Assembly (NCBI GenBank): GCA_037147235.1
Contig: JBAWVO010000401.1
Span: forward strand, 1-5,127
DNA length: 5,127 bases
Direction of reading: 5' to 3'
From: JANXQG01 sp037147235
GTDB taxonomy: Bacteria > Planctomycetota > Planctomycetia > Pirellulales > Thermoguttaceae
Shown: in pieces, positions 1 to 4,785 of the stretch
How the letters are laid out: every line of letters starts with the position of its first letter
Numbering within the stretch: position 1 is the first letter of the stretch
Position numbers and translations under genes: made by a program
The notes under the pieces: generated by a model
Told to the model about the DNA's origin: nothing
The model's database searches: none
What the model saw: the letters and a program-made list of their open reading frames with translations, nothing else

Positions 1-118
1 CCTTCTGGCCATACTTGCGCCACTTAACGGCAAGTGGGCCGATTTCAGCGTCGAGGATGGCCTGAGCTTGGATTTCTCGGGATTTCACAGTCTGCGAATT
101 GGACTCTCCAATACTCAT
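1..118 (-). CDS. 5' part of an unknown protein, cut by the left edge
   Basis: An ATG at 118-116 on the minus strand opens a frame with no stop through position 1, giving the first 39 residues (MSIGESNSQTVKSREIQAQA, then ILDAEIGPLAVKWRKYGQK). It is preceded by AAAGGA about 10 nt upstream and by a candidate promoter (177-205), which supports a real start. The visible part is hydrophilic with no signal peptide and has a mixed Lys/Arg/Glu helix-like stretch. I do not recognise the family. The gene is divergent from the plus-strand operon starting at 592, so the 119-591 interval may carry control elements for both. The WRKYGQK heptad matches the plant WRKY signature literally, but the part needed to test this lies outside the window. 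Function unknown. Confidence 0.6.
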   Translation of the reverse strand, partial: MSIGESNSQTVKSREIQAQAILDAEIGPLAVKWRKYGQK

Positions 119-176
119 GGTACTGGTATCCTTTCTTCAATTCGTTCAGACCCGCCACAGCCCCATTTTCAATTTC

Positions 177-205
177 GAGGTACGGTTCACACGCCACATT
201 GTCAA
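177..205 (-). promoter_or_regulatory. candidate sigma-70-type promoter for the leftward gene
   Basis: On the minus strand a perfect -35 hexamer TTGACA (205-200) is followed after 17 nt by TACCTC (182-177), a weak -10 that keeps only the first TA. Transcription would start near 170, giving a leader of about 50 nt before the ATG at 118. The -35 match and exact spacing are seen; use as a promoter is inferred. Confidence 0.35.
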
Positions 206-304
206 AGAACATCGAACGGAATCCAGTCTACCGCGCCGCTTTCGGCATTGCAACGCACTGAAAATGGGAACTCGGCAAAACGGCCGGACCAGACCAAATT
301 CGAG

Positions 305-326
305 ATTTTTGCCGCGCGGCAAAAAT
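305..326. promoter_or_regulatory. perfect 22-bp palindrome, candidate operator
   Basis: Positions 305-326 are a perfect palindrome: ATTTTTGCCGC joined directly to its reverse complement GCGGCAAAAAT, with no spacer. The T-run lies before the GC core and the A-run after it, the reverse of an intrinsic terminator, so a dimeric protein binding site is likelier than a terminator. It lies in the divergent interval, about 190 bp from the leftward start codon and 270 bp from the rightward one. A second imperfect inverted repeat, CTGAATAT (337-344) with ATATTCAG (361-368), follows. No binding protein can be named. Confidence 0.4.
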
Positions 327-395
327 TGGCGATTTGCTGAATATCGGCTCGAAAACGGGCATATTCAGGTGATGGCTCCCAGTTAGCTGTCACGA

Positions 396-459
396 AGCCT
401 CTTCGAGGCTCAAAATCCCTGCGATAGACCGGCAATTCGGCTGGATCGCAGGGGTTTTT
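396..459 (+). terminator. intrinsic terminator with a small hairpin before it
   Basis: A small hairpin AGCCTC-TTC-GAGGCT (396-410) is followed by CCCTGCGAT (417-425) pairing with ATCGCAGGG (445-453), extended by a U-G pair (416/454), and then TTTTTG from 455. The loop can form a further CCG/CGG pairing (429-431/438-440). This is a well-formed plus-strand terminator. No plus-strand protein gene ends just upstream, so it may end a short untranslated RNA or act as an attenuator in the leader of the operon starting at 592. Confidence 0.55.
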
Positions 460-471
460 GTTTCTTGATGC

Positions 472-577
472 CGGTGAGTTGCCCTCGGGCGACTCGCCGA
501 TCGGCCTTCAGCCTCGCGTTGCGCGGGGCGGCCGTGTTCCCCGACACGACCGTCCCCGCTGGGGATGGTCTTTTCTT
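472..577 (+). promoter_or_regulatory. structured leader with tandem hairpins and a terminator-like hairpin before the RBS
   Basis: Almost all of this stretch can pair. Hairpin A: 472-483 with 488-499, 12 bp around a CTCG loop. Hairpin B: 502-506 with 530-534 and 511-518 with 522-529, TTG loop. A minor GTGT/ACAC pairing follows (534-537/544-547). Hairpin D: GACCGTCCCC (548-557), GCT loop, GGGGATGGTC (561-570), then TTTTCTT. Hairpin D ends at the ribosome binding site GAGGAG (578-583) of the gene at 592. The wobble pairs (475/496, 480/491, 514/526, 552/566) are all G-U in plus-strand RNA and would be A-C mismatches on the other strand, so the structure favours plus-strand RNA. A transcription attenuator or structured 5' leader is the likely reading; the ligand or factor is unknown. 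Confidence 0.5.
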
Positions 578-591
578 GAGGAGATTGCTTC

Positions 592-1224
592 ATGGTTTGC
601 ATTGCTTCCGCTTGTCCCGCTCCCCGTCCCCGCTGGCACAAAGCCTTTTTCGCCCTCTTGCCGCAGATTGTCAAACATGCGAAGTTCGCGTTCCGCCACC
701 TACGTGGTGAAGCCCGCCAGGACGCTATCCAGGAGGTCGTTGCCAACGCCCTGGTCGCGTTCGTGGCCCTCGTCCGACGTGGAAAAATGAGCCTTGCCTA
801 TCCGACCGTGCTGGCTCGCTACGCCGTCGCCCAGATCAAGGACGGCCGCCGCGTCGGAAATTCACTTTGTTGCCAGGAGGTGCTTTCGCCCTACGCACAG
901 AGGCTGAAAGGCTTCAAGGTCGAGCAACTCGATCATTACACCGACAAAGGGAGCGAATGGACGGAAATCGTCGTGGAAGATCGCCATGCTGGCCCAGCCG
1001 AAATCGCCAGCGTTCGCATCGACTTCAGCGACTGGCTGGATTCGTTGAAACGTCGAGACCGGCGAATTGCCGAGTCTTTGGCCGCGGGCAACCGCACCGC
1101 CGACGTGGCCAAAAAGTTCAAGATCAGTGCCGGTCGCATCAGCCAACTGAGGCGCGAGCTGGCCGTGAGCTGGAACAAGTTCGTCGGCGACGAGGATGGC
1201 GACGCTGTCCCCGTGGCGGCGTAA
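592..1224 (+). CDS. sigma-70-like protein with C-terminal helix-turn-helix
   Basis: A 210-residue protein starts at ATG 592, with GAGGAG 8 nt upstream. Residues 17-85 (PQIVKHAKFAFRHL, DAIQEVVANALVAFVALV, YPTVLARYAVAQIKDGRRVG) look like the helical region 2 of extracytoplasmic-type sigma factors. Residues 145-195 (DWLDSLKRRDRRIAESLAAG, then ADVAKKFKISAGRISQLRRE) form a region-4-like helix-turn-helix, with GRISQLRREL as the recognition helix. A charged linker of about 55 residues joins them. From memory this resembles a planctomycete family usually left as hypothetical. It may be a divergent sigma factor or a sigma-derived regulator. It is the first gene of the plus-strand cluster and sits behind a structured leader, which suggests regulated expression. 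Family resemblance is fairly sure; sigma activity is inferred. Confidence 0.75.
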   Translation: MVCIASACPAPRPRWHKAFFALLPQIVKHAKFAFRHLRGEARQDAIQEVVANALVAFVALVRRGKMSLAYPTVLARYAVAQIKDGRRVGNSLCCQEVLSPYAQRLKGFKVEQLDHYTDKGSEWTEIVVEDRHAGPAEIASVRIDFSDWLDSLKRRDRRIAESLAAGNRTADVAKKFKISAGRISQLRRELAVSWNKFVGDEDGDAVPVAA

Positions 1225-1243
1225 TGCCGTCATCTGTCTCAAT

Positions 1244-1278
1244 GGCCGCCCCGTTCGTGTAATGCGGGCGGGGCGGCC
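1244..1278 (+). promoter_or_regulatory. 10-bp GC hairpin between two genes
   Basis: GGCCGCCCCG (1244-1253) pairs perfectly with CGGGGCGGCC (1269-1278) around a 15-nt loop. It lies between the stop codon at 1224 and the ribosome binding site (GGAG, 1287-1290) of the next gene. Only TATCTCCTTGG follows, not a U-tract, so it is at best a weak terminator. It may tune expression between the first and second genes or stabilise mRNA ends. Confidence 0.35.
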
Positions 1279-1298
1279 TATCTCCTTGGAGTCCCCCT

Positions 1299-1496
1299 AT
1301 GAAATTTATGTTTTCCCACGTCCTTGGGGTCGCCGCCCAGATCCTTGCCGCCTTGGCGGCCTGCGTTGGCTGCACCAAGAGCGACCCCGCACCGGCCGAG
1401 CCTCGTGTACTTCACTGGCGTGGCCAAGACACTGGTTATGACGGCACGACGGTCGTACCGCCTGCCGATCATCCCGCGGCCGCCGCCAAAGACTAA
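1299..1496 (+). CDS. small predicted lipoprotein
   Basis: A 65-residue protein with GGAG 8 nt before its ATG. Residues 1-21 form a short hydrophobic signal (MKFMFSHVLGVAAQILAALA) ending in a lipobox, Leu19-Ala-Ala-Cys22. A second cysteine lies at 25 (CVGC). The mature part is about 40 residues, low in complexity and rich in Pro, Ala and Asp (KSDPAPAEP, VVPPADHPAAAAKD). It would be a lipid-anchored envelope peptide. It ends 23 nt before the next ATG, so it is probably cotranscribed with the membrane protein downstream. There are no enzyme motifs and I do not recognise a family. The signal and ribosome binding site make it more likely real than not. Confidence 0.55.
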   Translation: MKFMFSHVLGVAAQILAALAACVGCTKSDPAPAEPRVLHWRGQDTGYDGTTVVPPADHPAAAAKD

Positions 1497-1519
1497 CGCA
1501 ACCTGGAGAATCTTCAACC

Positions 1520-2131
1520 ATGCGAACGACTGTTTTTATTGTCCTTGGCCTGGCAGCCCTCACGGCGGCTCTGCTGTGGGTACTGCCGCTCGCCCATTAT
1601 CCGCCCCCGTCGCCGCCGGTCATCATCCACTCCCAGGGGCCGACCATCGAGCGCCTCGAACGTCTGTCGCACTTGGTCACCGCAAGGGTTTACATCGCAG
1701 ACGTGCTGATCGGCGAGGGCAAAGGCTGCCGTGGTGCCTGGCTGATTCGCGGTGACGCCTTGATCGCCGTGGACATGAGCAAGGCGGCCGTCATCGCCAA
1801 GGATGAACAAGCCAAGACGGCCACGATCCGGCTTCTCCTGCCGGAAATCCTTCAGGCCAGGGTCGATCACGGCAGGACCAGGACTTGGCAGGTCCAGACG
1901 ACCACTTGGATTCCCTGGACGAGCGACCAGGACTCGCTGCGCGATACCGTCATGCGTCAGGCCCAGGAACTTGTAGCCCATGCCGCCGCTTCGGCCGAGA
2001 ACCTCCAGCAGGCGAAAACGACCGCGGAGACCATGATCCGCTCGTTCTATGCGGAGGTCGGCTGGCAGGTGCGCGTGACATGGGCCAGCCCACCCAGCGA
2101 AGCCCAGAAGGTGGCGTCCTCACCCCAGTAA
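1520..2131 (+). CDS. membrane-anchored DUF4230-like protein
   Basis: A 203-residue protein starting at ATG 1520, with GGAG 11 nt upstream. Residues 4-25 (VFIVLGLAALTAALLWVLPL) are one transmembrane helix or uncleaved signal anchor, followed by a Pro-rich stretch (YPPPSPP). Residues 42-190 form one soluble domain: ERLERLSHLVTARVYIADVL, then GAWLIRGDALIAVDMSKA, TATIRLLLPEILQARVDH and W-Q-V-QTTTWIPW, ending in a long helix (DTVMRQAQELVAHAAASAEN) and GWQVRVTW. This order matches my memory of DUF4230 proteins, whose biochemical role is unknown; the topology suggests an outward-facing, membrane-tethered domain. The last 13 residues (PPSEAQKVASSPQ) look disordered. It lies between the small lipoprotein and the linker protein, with a 51-nt gap to the latter. 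The domain call is from pattern memory. Confidence 0.7.
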   Translation: MRTTVFIVLGLAALTAALLWVLPLAHYPPPSPPVIIHSQGPTIERLERLSHLVTARVYIADVLIGEGKGCRGAWLIRGDALIAVDMSKAAVIAKDEQAKTATIRLLLPEILQARVDHGRTRTWQVQTTTWIPWTSDQDSLRDTVMRQAQELVAHAAASAENLQQAKTTAETMIRSFYAEVGWQVRVTWASPPSEAQKVASSPQ

Positions 2132-2182
2132 CAGACGAAGTTTCCGACAAACCATCAACCCATCAACAAGGAGTACAATTCC

Positions 2183-2731
2183 ATGCCCATTACGATCAAC
2201 GTGGGGCTGTCAAAGAAACTCGGCACGGCGAACTACGGTTCGGTCGGTGCCACCTGCAATGTCAATTTCGAGGCCGGTCACGATCTGCTGGAAAGCGATC
2301 TGGCTGGCTTCCACCAGAAGGTCAAGAACGCCTTCGTTGCCTGCCGTCAGGCCGTCCAAGACGAACTGGGTCGCGAGTTGAATGTACCGGCCAGCAACGG
2401 CACCACGGTGCCTGAGCCCGCAAAGGCCACCAACGGCAACGGAGCGGCCAGCAGCAACGGAGCGTCCAACGGCCACACCAACGGCAACGGCGGCCACAAC
2501 GGCAGTTCTGGCCATGGTGCCTCAGAGAAACAACTGGCCTTTGCCCGCCAGCTTTCCAAGGGCATCCAGGGCTTGGGCATCCGCCGTTTGGAAAGCCTGG
2601 CCGAAAGGATGTTCGGCAAACCTCTCGTCTCCTTGACTACGCTCGACGCTTCGGGCCTGATCGACTCGCTCAAGGCCATCAAAGAAGGTCGCATTGACCT
2701 CAACAGCGTACTGGAAGGAAACGCAGCATGA
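2183..2731 (+). CDS. two-domain protein with Asn/Gly-rich linker, unknown function
   Basis: A 182-residue protein; AAGGAG lies 9 nt before the ATG, a strong ribosome binding site. Residues 1-68 (MPITINVGLSKKLGTANYGS, then VGATCNVNFEAGHDLL, ending in a helix FHQKVKNAFVACRQAVQDEL) look like a small beta-then-helix domain. Residues 69-113 are a flexible linker rich in Asn, Gly, Ser and His (NGNGAASSNGASNGHTNGNG). Residues 114-178 (SEKQLAFARQLSKGIQGLGI, then RRLESLAERMFGKPLVSL and DASGLIDSLKAIKEG) form a helical domain. It resembles the 'EKQ..fa..la' C-terminal modules that I recall on phage and accessory DNA-metabolism proteins. Its TGA overlaps the start codon of the nuclease remnant (ATGA), so the two were translationally coupled. 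A single-strand DNA or recombination role with that nuclease is an inference only. Confidence 0.7.
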   Translation: MPITINVGLSKKLGTANYGSVGATCNVNFEAGHDLLESDLAGFHQKVKNAFVACRQAVQDELGRELNVPASNGTTVPEPAKATNGNGAASSNGASNGHTNGNGGHNGSSGHGASEKQLAFARQLSKGIQGLGIRRLESLAERMFGKPLVSLTTLDASGLIDSLKAIKEGRIDLNSVLEGNAA

Positions 2732-2957
2732 GTACCGGCCTACTTGGATTTGAGTCGGTTCAGGAGCGGCGAGGCGGCATCGACAGTTACATCAGTCCCT
2801 CGCGGCTGAACTGTTGGATGCCCACTTCCGACGGTTGTTTGCCGTATTGCACGAGTACATTGACGCGCTCGATGCTGGACGGTTCAACTACCGGCCCGGT
2901 TTCACGTGTGGCATGTGCGATCATCGCAGCGGAGCTTGCCGCAGTTGGGCGGGATAG
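2728..2957 (+). pseudogene. PD-(D/E)XK nuclease remnant, internally deleted and frameshifted
   Basis: The frame from ATG 2728 begins MSTGLLGFESVQERRGGI and DSYISPSRLNCW. This is the N-terminal start, with the SPSRLN..W motif, of RecB/Cas4-like nucleases that I recall from planctomycetes. After about 2817 this frame stops resembling the family. The family's C-terminus appears instead in another frame, 2820-2954, ending at TAG 2955-2957: 45 residues, AHFRRLFAVLHEYIDALDAG, then RFNYRPGFTCGMCDHRSG and ACRSWAG. Its CxxC-x6-C pattern resembles the iron-sulfur-type cysteine motif of AddB/Cas4 nucleases. The whole catalytic core is missing, roughly 200 residues judged from the family's usual size. 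Both parts share 2805-2817 (GCTGAACTGTTGG), a plausible junction. The continuing first frame to 3366 is meaningless sequence. Nuclease activity should be lost. Confidence 0.7.
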
Positions 2958-3214
2958 AAGCACCGCTCCTCTCGCTCTCGCCGCCGCCACAGTTGTGGCG
3001 CGGCGTGGGTGGGGAGGGTCGTTTTTTTTAGGCATTGAGTGCTTGGTAGAAGGCACAACACACCGTTCAGGCGAAGCAACGGGCTTTTTCGCTGCTTGGC
3101 CCCAACCGTTCACTTCAACCGGTCCGCGTCACAATTACTGCGAGGCTTCGCCCCGAACACATTGGCTTGACTCCCGGCTCGCTCGCCCCTTCGGCAAATT
3201 CCTGTTGGGCAGCC
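2958..3214. other. intergenic stretch between the convergent gene blocks
   Basis: I see no supported gene here. The open frames that cross it on both strands have no family resemblance, no ribosome binding site, and include translations through the nuclease remnant. It contains one bulged GC hairpin (2980-2991 with 2994-3004, GCCGC..GCCACA against TGTGGCGCGGC), followed 17 nt later by eight T residues (3022-3029). This may be a weak or decayed terminator for the plus-strand operon. The rest shows no repeat or RNA that I recognise. Confidence 0.4.
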
Positions 3215-3255
3215 AAAAAACGCGGGCCACCCGTCGAAAACCGATGGGTGGCCCG
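3215..3255 (-). terminator. intrinsic terminator downstream of the DGR template repeat
   Basis: CGGGCCACCC (3223-3232) pairs perfectly with GGGTGGCCCG (3246-3255), and three more pairs plus a wobble (3233-3236/3242-3245) close a 5-nt loop. Read leftwards, the stem is followed by CG and six T residues (3220-3215), a classic terminator for the minus-strand DGR transcript. Read rightwards it is followed by TTTGCGTTT, so it may also stop the plus-strand operon. It lies about 195 nt beyond the probable end of the template repeat. Confidence 0.75.
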
Positions 3256-3448
3256 TTTGCGTTTCGATCCGACCACGCCTTTCGACGAGCTACTCACTGC
3301 GGTCGGGACTCATTCTTTGCCTGCCCGCCAACGGCGGACACGCCGGACGCACCGGGTAGTCCCTGAGCCTAGCACGGTTTCCTCGGCTTCAAATTCCACG
3401 CGAGGAAAATCTGGCCAATTCAGGACCTTGCGGCCTGCACACATTCCA
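3256..3448 (-). other. spacer between template repeat and terminator, probable TR-RNA 3' region
   Basis: This stretch has no supported gene. On the minus strand it would form the 3' part of the TR transcript. An outer pairing GGGACT/AGTCCC (3305-3310 with 3358-3363) encloses a hairpin CCGCC-AAC-GGCGG (3325-3337). In the well-studied Bordetella phage DGR, sequence 3' of the TR is a structured part of the RNA needed by the RT-Avd complex for priming; an equivalent role here is inferred from position only. The frame that continues from the TR ends at TGA (3383-3381) in this region, after RGI. Confidence 0.35.
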
Positions 3449-3583
3449 GGGGCTTGCAACACGGAAACCGATATTGTTGTTCTCGTTCGTGGGGTTGTTG
3501 TTGTTGCGGTTGGACGAGGCCAAGTTGTTCGTGTTGTTGTTGAACGACCCGCCACGCAAACCACGCCCAGAACCAGAGCGTTA
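3449..3583 (-). repeat. DGR template repeat (TR), approximate limits
   Basis: Read leftwards directly after the RT stop codon, the sequence would encode RSGSGRGLRGGSFNNNTNN, then LASSNRNNNNPTNENNN and IGFRVASP. It contains 14 Asn codons, 13 AAC and one AAT, clustered between 3541 and 3473. AAC-rich runs inside a RGGSF..IGFRVA frame are the hallmark of DGR templates: adenine-directed errors turn AAC into NNC, which gives varied residues but no stop codons. The conserved ends match the C-type-lectin/formylglycine-enzyme-like fold of known DGR targets. The TR is not translated as such. It lies next to avd and a DGR-type RT. The exact ends need the variable repeat, which is not in the window; 3449-3583 is my estimate. 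The run also reads in the same frame as the RT. Confidence 0.9.
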
Positions 3584-4645
3584 TTCCCGACCGCCCGTTT
3601 CTTGCCGCCCGGTCAATACCGAGCGGCGAAGTCCGTAACTCTGCGCGTGTTCGGCATGTGCCACCCACGCGCGGACGCTCTGCGTGATCCGCGCCGCCTT
3701 GGTACGTCGGCAGCGCAGATCCCAGAGCAAATTCTTGTAACGTCGATCAAATCGCCGCACGCTGGATGAGCGAATCCGTATGCGCCCGTCCGTGAATACA
3801 ACGTAGCCCGCAAAATCCACGCCGCACGATGTCGGCAATAGGCGGTATTTGTCGGGGTGCATCTCCAACTGTAGCTCGGCCAACTTGCCGTACACCTCAC
3901 GTCCCTGCCGTCGCAAGGTTCCGCGATCGTCGCCAAACAGCAGGAAATCGTCCATGTAGCGCACGTAGCCTTTCACCTGAAGTTCGTGTTTGACGAAATG
4001 GTCCAGCGGGTTCAAATAGACGTTGGCGAAGAACTGGCTCGTGAGGTTGCCGATGGGCAGGCCGCGTTTCTGGATTCGCACGTCCAGCAGGTCGCCGCCG
4101 ACGGGCCACTCCTGCCGCTGGCCGTCGGCATGAGTTTCAAGGATAGCCTGGATCAAGGCCATCAGCCGCTTATCGGCAATCACCCTCTGCAATAGTCCCA
4201 CAAGCACCCCGTGGTCAATCGAGGGGAAATACTTCCGCACGTCGCATTTCAAGGCGTAGCGGAACCGCCGAGCGAACTCGGCCGCACGGCGCATCGCCGC
4301 ATGGGTGCCTTTGCCGCGGCGGCAGGCGAAGGAATCCTCAATGAATCGGTTTTCAAAGATAGGCTCGATGACCCGCACGATGGCATGATGTACCACCCGA
4401 TCGCGGAAGGGGGCGGCGGCCACCAGCCGCTCCTTCGGTTCGTGGATCGTGAAGTAGGTATAGCCGCCATGTCGGTAGCTTCCTGCCCAAAGCTCTTCGT
4501 GCAGCAAAACAACTTCCTTCTCAAAGTCCGCCAGGAACGCCGCGCCCGGCATCCGCATCCGCTTGCCGCGCAACGCGGCATGCGCCGCCGCGATCAGGTT
4601 TTCCAGTGTGGCGATCTTCTCAAAAAGGTGGTGGTGGCTGTGCAT
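3581..4645 (-). CDS. diversity-generating retroelement reverse transcriptase
   Basis: A 354-residue reverse transcriptase that would copy TR RNA into mutated cDNA for transfer into a variable repeat. Positions from the chosen ATG (4645): FTIHEPKERLVAAAPFRDRV and the following HHAIVRVIEPIFENRFI (about 65-101), KCDVRKYFPSID with catalytic Asp135, GLPIGNLTSQ at 195-204, and YMDD at 230-233 with the catalytic aspartates. The GNLTSQ form, in place of the QGxxxSP of retroviral and group II intron enzymes, is typical of DGR and related RTs. The C-terminus has WVAHAEHAQSYGLRRSVL, a usual DGR-RT ending. The frame is open 36 codons further up, to GTG 4753, but those codons lie in the hairpin repeat and lack a ribosome binding site. 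The ATG at 4645 follows AGGAAAG and begins where family resemblance starts (LFEKIATLENLIAAA). avd lies upstream; the TR follows the stop codon immediately. Confidence 0.93.
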   Translation of the reverse strand: MHSHHHLFEKIATLENLIAAAHAALRGKRMRMPGAAFLADFEKEVVLLHEELWAGSYRHGGYTYFTIHEPKERLVAAAPFRDRVVHHAIVRVIEPIFENRFIEDSFACRRGKGTHAAMRRAAEFARRFRYALKCDVRKYFPSIDHGVLVGLLQRVIADKRLMALIQAILETHADGQRQEWPVGGDLLDVRIQKRGLPIGNLTSQFFANVYLNPLDHFVKHELQVKGYVRYMDDFLLFGDDRGTLRRQGREVYGKLAELQLEMHPDKYRLLPTSCGVDFAGYVVFTDGRIRIRSSSVRRFDRRYKNLLWDLRCRRTKAARITQSVRAWVAHAEHAQSYGLRRSVLTGRQETGGRE

Positions 4646-4653
4646 GGGAAGTG

Positions 4654-4660
4654 CTTTCCT
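4654..4660 (-). promoter_or_regulatory. ribosome binding site that decides the RT start
   Basis: AGGAAAG on the minus strand (4660-4654) lies 8 nt before ATG 4645. The alternative GTG at 4753 has none and begins inside a repeat, so I place the RT start at 4645. Confidence 0.55.
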
Positions 4661-4785
4661 GTAGGTCAGGCCGACCATGCGTACATGGTGCCCGAGCCTG
4701 ACTTTGTCCGGCTCACTGTCAGGCTGGAAAGCCTGACCTACTTTCTTTCTCACTGTCAGGCTGGAAAGCCTGACCTACTTTCTTT
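4661..4785. repeat. planctomycete-type hairpin repeats, with two exact 37-bp tandem copies
   Basis: Two identical 37-bp units stand in tandem (4712-4748 and 4749-4785). Each contains a perfect 8-bp hairpin GTCAGGCT/AGCCTGAC with a 4-nt loop (4718-4737 and 4755-4774). A diverged part in the opposite sense lies at 4661-4701: TCAGGC (4666-4671) with GCCTGA (4696-4701) encloses ACCATG (4674-4679) and CATGGT (4684-4689). GTAGGTCAGGC (4661-4671) is also the reverse complement of 4731-4741. In one frame these repeats give GQAFQPDSEPDKVRL, a peptide I recall from spurious planctomycete protein starts. They cover the last residues of Avd and the RT leader. They may act as mobile REP-like elements or as a stem-loop shaping the avd/RT message. 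Confidence 0.8.

Noticed and set aside
162..268. Inverted repeat CCCATTTTCA (162-171) and TGAAAATGGG (259-268)
   Set aside because: A 10-bp match 87 nt apart is about what chance gives in a window of this size, and no other feature supports it.
390..746. A 118-residue minus-strand frame
   Set aside because: It runs through the terminator, the hairpin leader and the start of the sigma-like gene, with no family resemblance; it is a GC-rich shadow.
2398..2515. A second template or variable repeat in the AAC-rich linker
   Set aside because: It lacks the RGGSF and GFRVA flanks and shows no alignment to the TR; it is a simple Asn/Gly linker.
2728..3366. A long plus-strand frame read as a 212-residue protein
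   Set aside because: Only its first 30 or so residues resemble a family; the family's C-terminus is in another frame and the rest is low-quality translated intergenic sequence, so it is treated as part of a pseudogene.
3167..3769. A 200-residue plus-strand frame opposite the TR and RT 3' end
   Set aside because: It is antisense to the TR and the RT gene, has no ribosome binding site, and its Val-rich run is only the complement of the AAC runs.
3581..4645. Retron or group II intron reverse transcriptase
   Set aside because: Avd next door, the LPIGNLTSQ motif and an adjacent AAC-rich template identify a DGR; no maturase or endonuclease domain and no retron msr/msd structure is seen.
4712..4785. 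CRISPR array from the tandem 37-bp units
   Set aside because: The two copies abut exactly, with no variable spacer between them, and there are no cas genes.
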